This document shows positions 62,358-64,000 of a DNA stretch of 64,000 nucleotides, piece by piece. Where the stretch lies: the NCBI RefSeq assembly GCF_031656915.1, contig NZ_CP134227.1:1674001-1738000 (forward strand), written 5' to 3'. A program made the translations under genes and the position numbers. Position 1 is the first letter of the stretch, and each line of letters opens with the position of its first letter. The notes beneath the pieces were generated by a model. It worked only from the letters and a program-made list of their open reading frames with translations. It was not told the origin of the DNA and did not search any database. Source of the stretch: Nocardioides marmorisolisilvae. Lineage in GTDB: Bacteria; Actinomycetota; Actinomycetes; Propionibacteriales; Nocardioidaceae.

Positions 62358-63220
62358 CCGCCGACTCCGGCGAGTGACGACAGCGCGACCCGGGCCTTCT
62401 CCCCGGCGCTCAACGAGAGTCGCCGGTCGTAGACAGCCACCGGGTTCGCCTCGATCCGGGTGAGCAGGTGGTGATAGATGCCGGCCATCGCACGGCAGGA
62501 CGCCGCGCTGCGCCAGTCGAGGTACGGGACCAGGCGTAGGCCCAGCGAGTACCAGTCCTCGGCGCGGGCGGCGGCGTACCGCAGGTAGCCCGCGAGCCGG
62601 CCCTGCGGGTCGTCGAGGACGCCGGTGCCGTCCAGGGCGAGGTGGATGCCGAACCGCTCGAGCTCGTCGGCGGGCAGGTAGATCCTGCCGTTGCTCAGGT
62701 CCTCGCGGACGTCACGCAGGATGTTGGTCTGTTGCAGCGCGATGCCCAGCTGGTCGGCGTACGTCGACGCGGTGCCGTCGTCGTGGGCGCGCTCGCGGCC
62801 GAAGATCGACAGGCAGAGCCGACCGACCGACCCGGCGACCAGTCGGCAGTAGTGCACCAGTTCGTCGAAGTCGCCGATCCGGACCTGCCCGAGGTCGAGC
62901 TCGACGCCCTCGACCAGCTCCTCGAACGCCTCCATCGGGACGGGGTAGCGACGGGCTGCGTCGGCGACCGCCGCGTAGACGGGATCGGTGGAGTCGTCGA
63001 GCCGGCCGAGCTCCTTGCGCACGTCGGAGAGCGCCGCCTGCTTCGCGGCCACCGGCAGGTCTCCGTCGCCGATGTCGTCGATCCGGCGCGCCAGGGCGTA
63101 GAGCGCGCACAGGGCGTCCCGCTTGGCCGGCGGCAGCAGCCGGATGCCGTAGTAGAAGTTCTTCGCCTCGGACCGGGTGATCTCGACGGCCTCTCGATAG
63201 GCCTCGCTGGTGGTCGTCAT
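62354..63220 (-). CDS. hpnD: presqualene diphosphate synthase
   Basis: HpnD couples two farnesyl diphosphates to presqualene diphosphate. The 288-residue protein has the squalene/phytoene synthase motifs ARRIDDIGD and [18 protein letters not shown], plus [21 protein letters not shown] near the N-terminus (in part). ATG 63220 overlaps the hpnC stop. Length is normal. Confidence 0.94.
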   Translation of the reverse strand: MTTTSEAYREAVEITRSEAKNFYYGIRLLPPAKRDALCALYALARRIDDIGDGDLPVAAKQAALSDVRKELGRLDDSTDPVYAAVADAARRYPVPMEAFEELVEGVELDLGQVRIGDFDELVHYCRLVAGSVGRLCLSIFGRERAHDDGTASTYADQLGIALQQTNILRDVREDLSNGRIYLPADELERFGIHLALDGTGVLDDPQGRLAGYLRYAAARAEDWYSLGLRLVPYLDWRSAASCRAMAGIYHHLLTRIEANPVAVYDRRLSLSAGEKARVALSSLAGVGG

Positions 63221-64000
63221 CGGTGTGCCTCCCCGCTGTCGTCGGTGACGGTGGTGGCCAGCGCGCTGCGCGCGAGCAGGCCGACGAGCCGGGCCGCGGT
63301 GCCGGGGCGAGACGGGCGGGCCGCGGTGGCGAGCACGTCGCCGTGGGTACGCCGCAGGGCCGCCACCGTCGCGCGGCCACCGGCGACGAAGCCGGCGACG
63401 CATGGGCGGGCCCAACCGCGCAGCTCGCGGACCAGCGGGGCGCCCGACTCGAGCAACCGGGCGGCGCGCTCGATCTCGAACCGCATCATCGACGCCAGCT
63501 GGGGAGTCGCGGAGGGCAGGTCGAGGTCGGTCTCCGCGACGCCGTACCGGTCGAGATCCTCGCCGGGCAGGTAGATCCGGCCGGCACAACGGTCCTCGGC
63601 GACGTCCTGCCAGTGCTCGAGGAGCTGCAGCGCGGTGCACACCCGGTCGGACAGCTCGACGTTGGCGGCGGTGGCCGCGCCGAACACCTGGAGCACGATG
63701 CGGCCGACCGGGTCCGCGCTGAGCCGGCAGTAGTCCCGTAGCTCGTCGAGGCTGCGGTAGCGATTGACCCGCTGGTCCTGCAGGTTCGCCGCGATCAGGT
63801 CGCGGAACGGTTGCTGGTCGACGCCCCGGGCGACCACGGTGCGTTGCAGGTCGTCGAGGACCGGGTCGTCGATGCGGGCGCCGTCCCACGTGGCCGGCAG
63901 CCGAGCCTCGAGTGCGCGCAACTGGGCGACGCGGTCCCCGATCGCCGCATCGCCCAGCTCGTCCACGGTGCGCGCATAGGCGTAGACCGCGTGCAGCGCC
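63217..64000 (-). CDS. hpnC: hydroxysqualene synthase, C-terminal part (5' end outside window)
   Basis: HpnC converts presqualene diphosphate to hydroxysqualene. The frame stays open to the right edge; the last window codons read [17 protein letters not shown], the first Asp-rich motif region, so the true start lies outside and GTG 63966 is internal. [20 protein letters not shown] is the second motif. It is the most upstream hopanoid gene in view, so the operon promoter is outside the window. Confidence 0.93.
   Translation of the reverse strand, partial: ALHAVYAYARTVDELGDAAIGDRVAQLRALEARLPATWDGARIDDPVLDDLQRTVVARGVDQQPFRDLIAANLQDQRVNRYRSLDELRDYCRLSADPVGRIVLQVFGAATAANVELSDRVCTALQLLEHWQDVAEDRCAGRIYLPGEDLDRYGVAETDLDLPSATPQLASMMRFEIERAARLLESGAPLVRELRGWARPCVAGFVAGGRATVAALRRTHGDVLATAARPSRPGTAARLVGLLARSALATTVTDDSGEAHR

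Overview
The window is high-GC (about 70%) actinobacterial chromosome with GTG starts, many 4-nt stop/start overlaps and the actinobacterial core order nrdJ-nrdR ... lexA ... dinG-like ... hflX-dapF-miaA-miaB ... recX-recA. Gene content (class II ribonucleotide reductase, DUF3046 near recA, DUF6318/PKD-like secreted pairs, MptB-like mannosyltransferase, hopanoid operon) suggests Nocardioidaceae, Nocardioides-like. That assignment is an inference from gene content and style, not from a marker gene. No rRNA, tRNA, CRISPR array or prophage was seen.

Layout. 1-7 kb: the end of a WYL regulator, a DUF4352 lipoprotein divergent from a zinc-ribbon/DUF732 membrane protein that overlaps a trypsin-like lipoprotein, then an oxidoreductase, an acyltransferase, a GNAT enzyme and an SGNH hydrolase. 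7-17.5 kb: nrdJ-nrdR behind two NrdR-box-like sites 31 bp apart, a block of envelope and lipoprotein genes, a LysM protein under a promoter flanked by two LexA boxes, an HTH regulator, and lexA behind its own LexA box. 17.6-27 kb: secreted S53 peptidase, PAP2 phosphatase, DinG-type helicase, LemA, two DUF2207 proteins, hflX. 27-36 kb: small acidic proteins, SDR dehydrogenase, dapF, an ABC ATPase with a DUF6297-like membrane partner that starts at CTG, miaA, small genes, miaB. 36.2-38 kb: a scar made of the first codons of a gluA-like gene and the last codons of a gluD-like gene, then an IS110-family element. 38-47 kb: MptB-like glycosyltransferase, small genes, a SnoaL-like gene with a KstR-like operator, recX-recA with a LexA box, and a five-gene operon (DinB-like, methyltransferase, DUF3046, NUDIX, MFS) in which every junction overlaps. 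47-51 kb: a 1207-residue secreted beta-propeller/Ig-like protein. 51-53.6 kb: a two-permease ABC transporter.

53.7-64 kb, running off the right edge: a hopanoid operon on the minus strand, in transcription order hpnC-hpnD-hpnE-polyprenyl synthase-shc-[hpnG::ispH]-hpnH-dxs. Almost every junction is a 4-nt overlap. It joins precursor supply (Dxs and IspH of the MEP pathway, prenyl synthase), squalene synthesis (HpnC/D/E), cyclisation (Shc) and C35 side-chain chemistry (HpnH, HpnG). The most unusual item is one 491-codon frame that carries an HpnG-like nucleoside-cleaving domain followed by a complete IspH reductase.

Other observations worth a check are the SOS promoter of the LysM gene, the gluA/gluD deletion scar beside the IS110 element, the CTG start with a full Shine-Dalgarno sequence, and the KstR-like operator.
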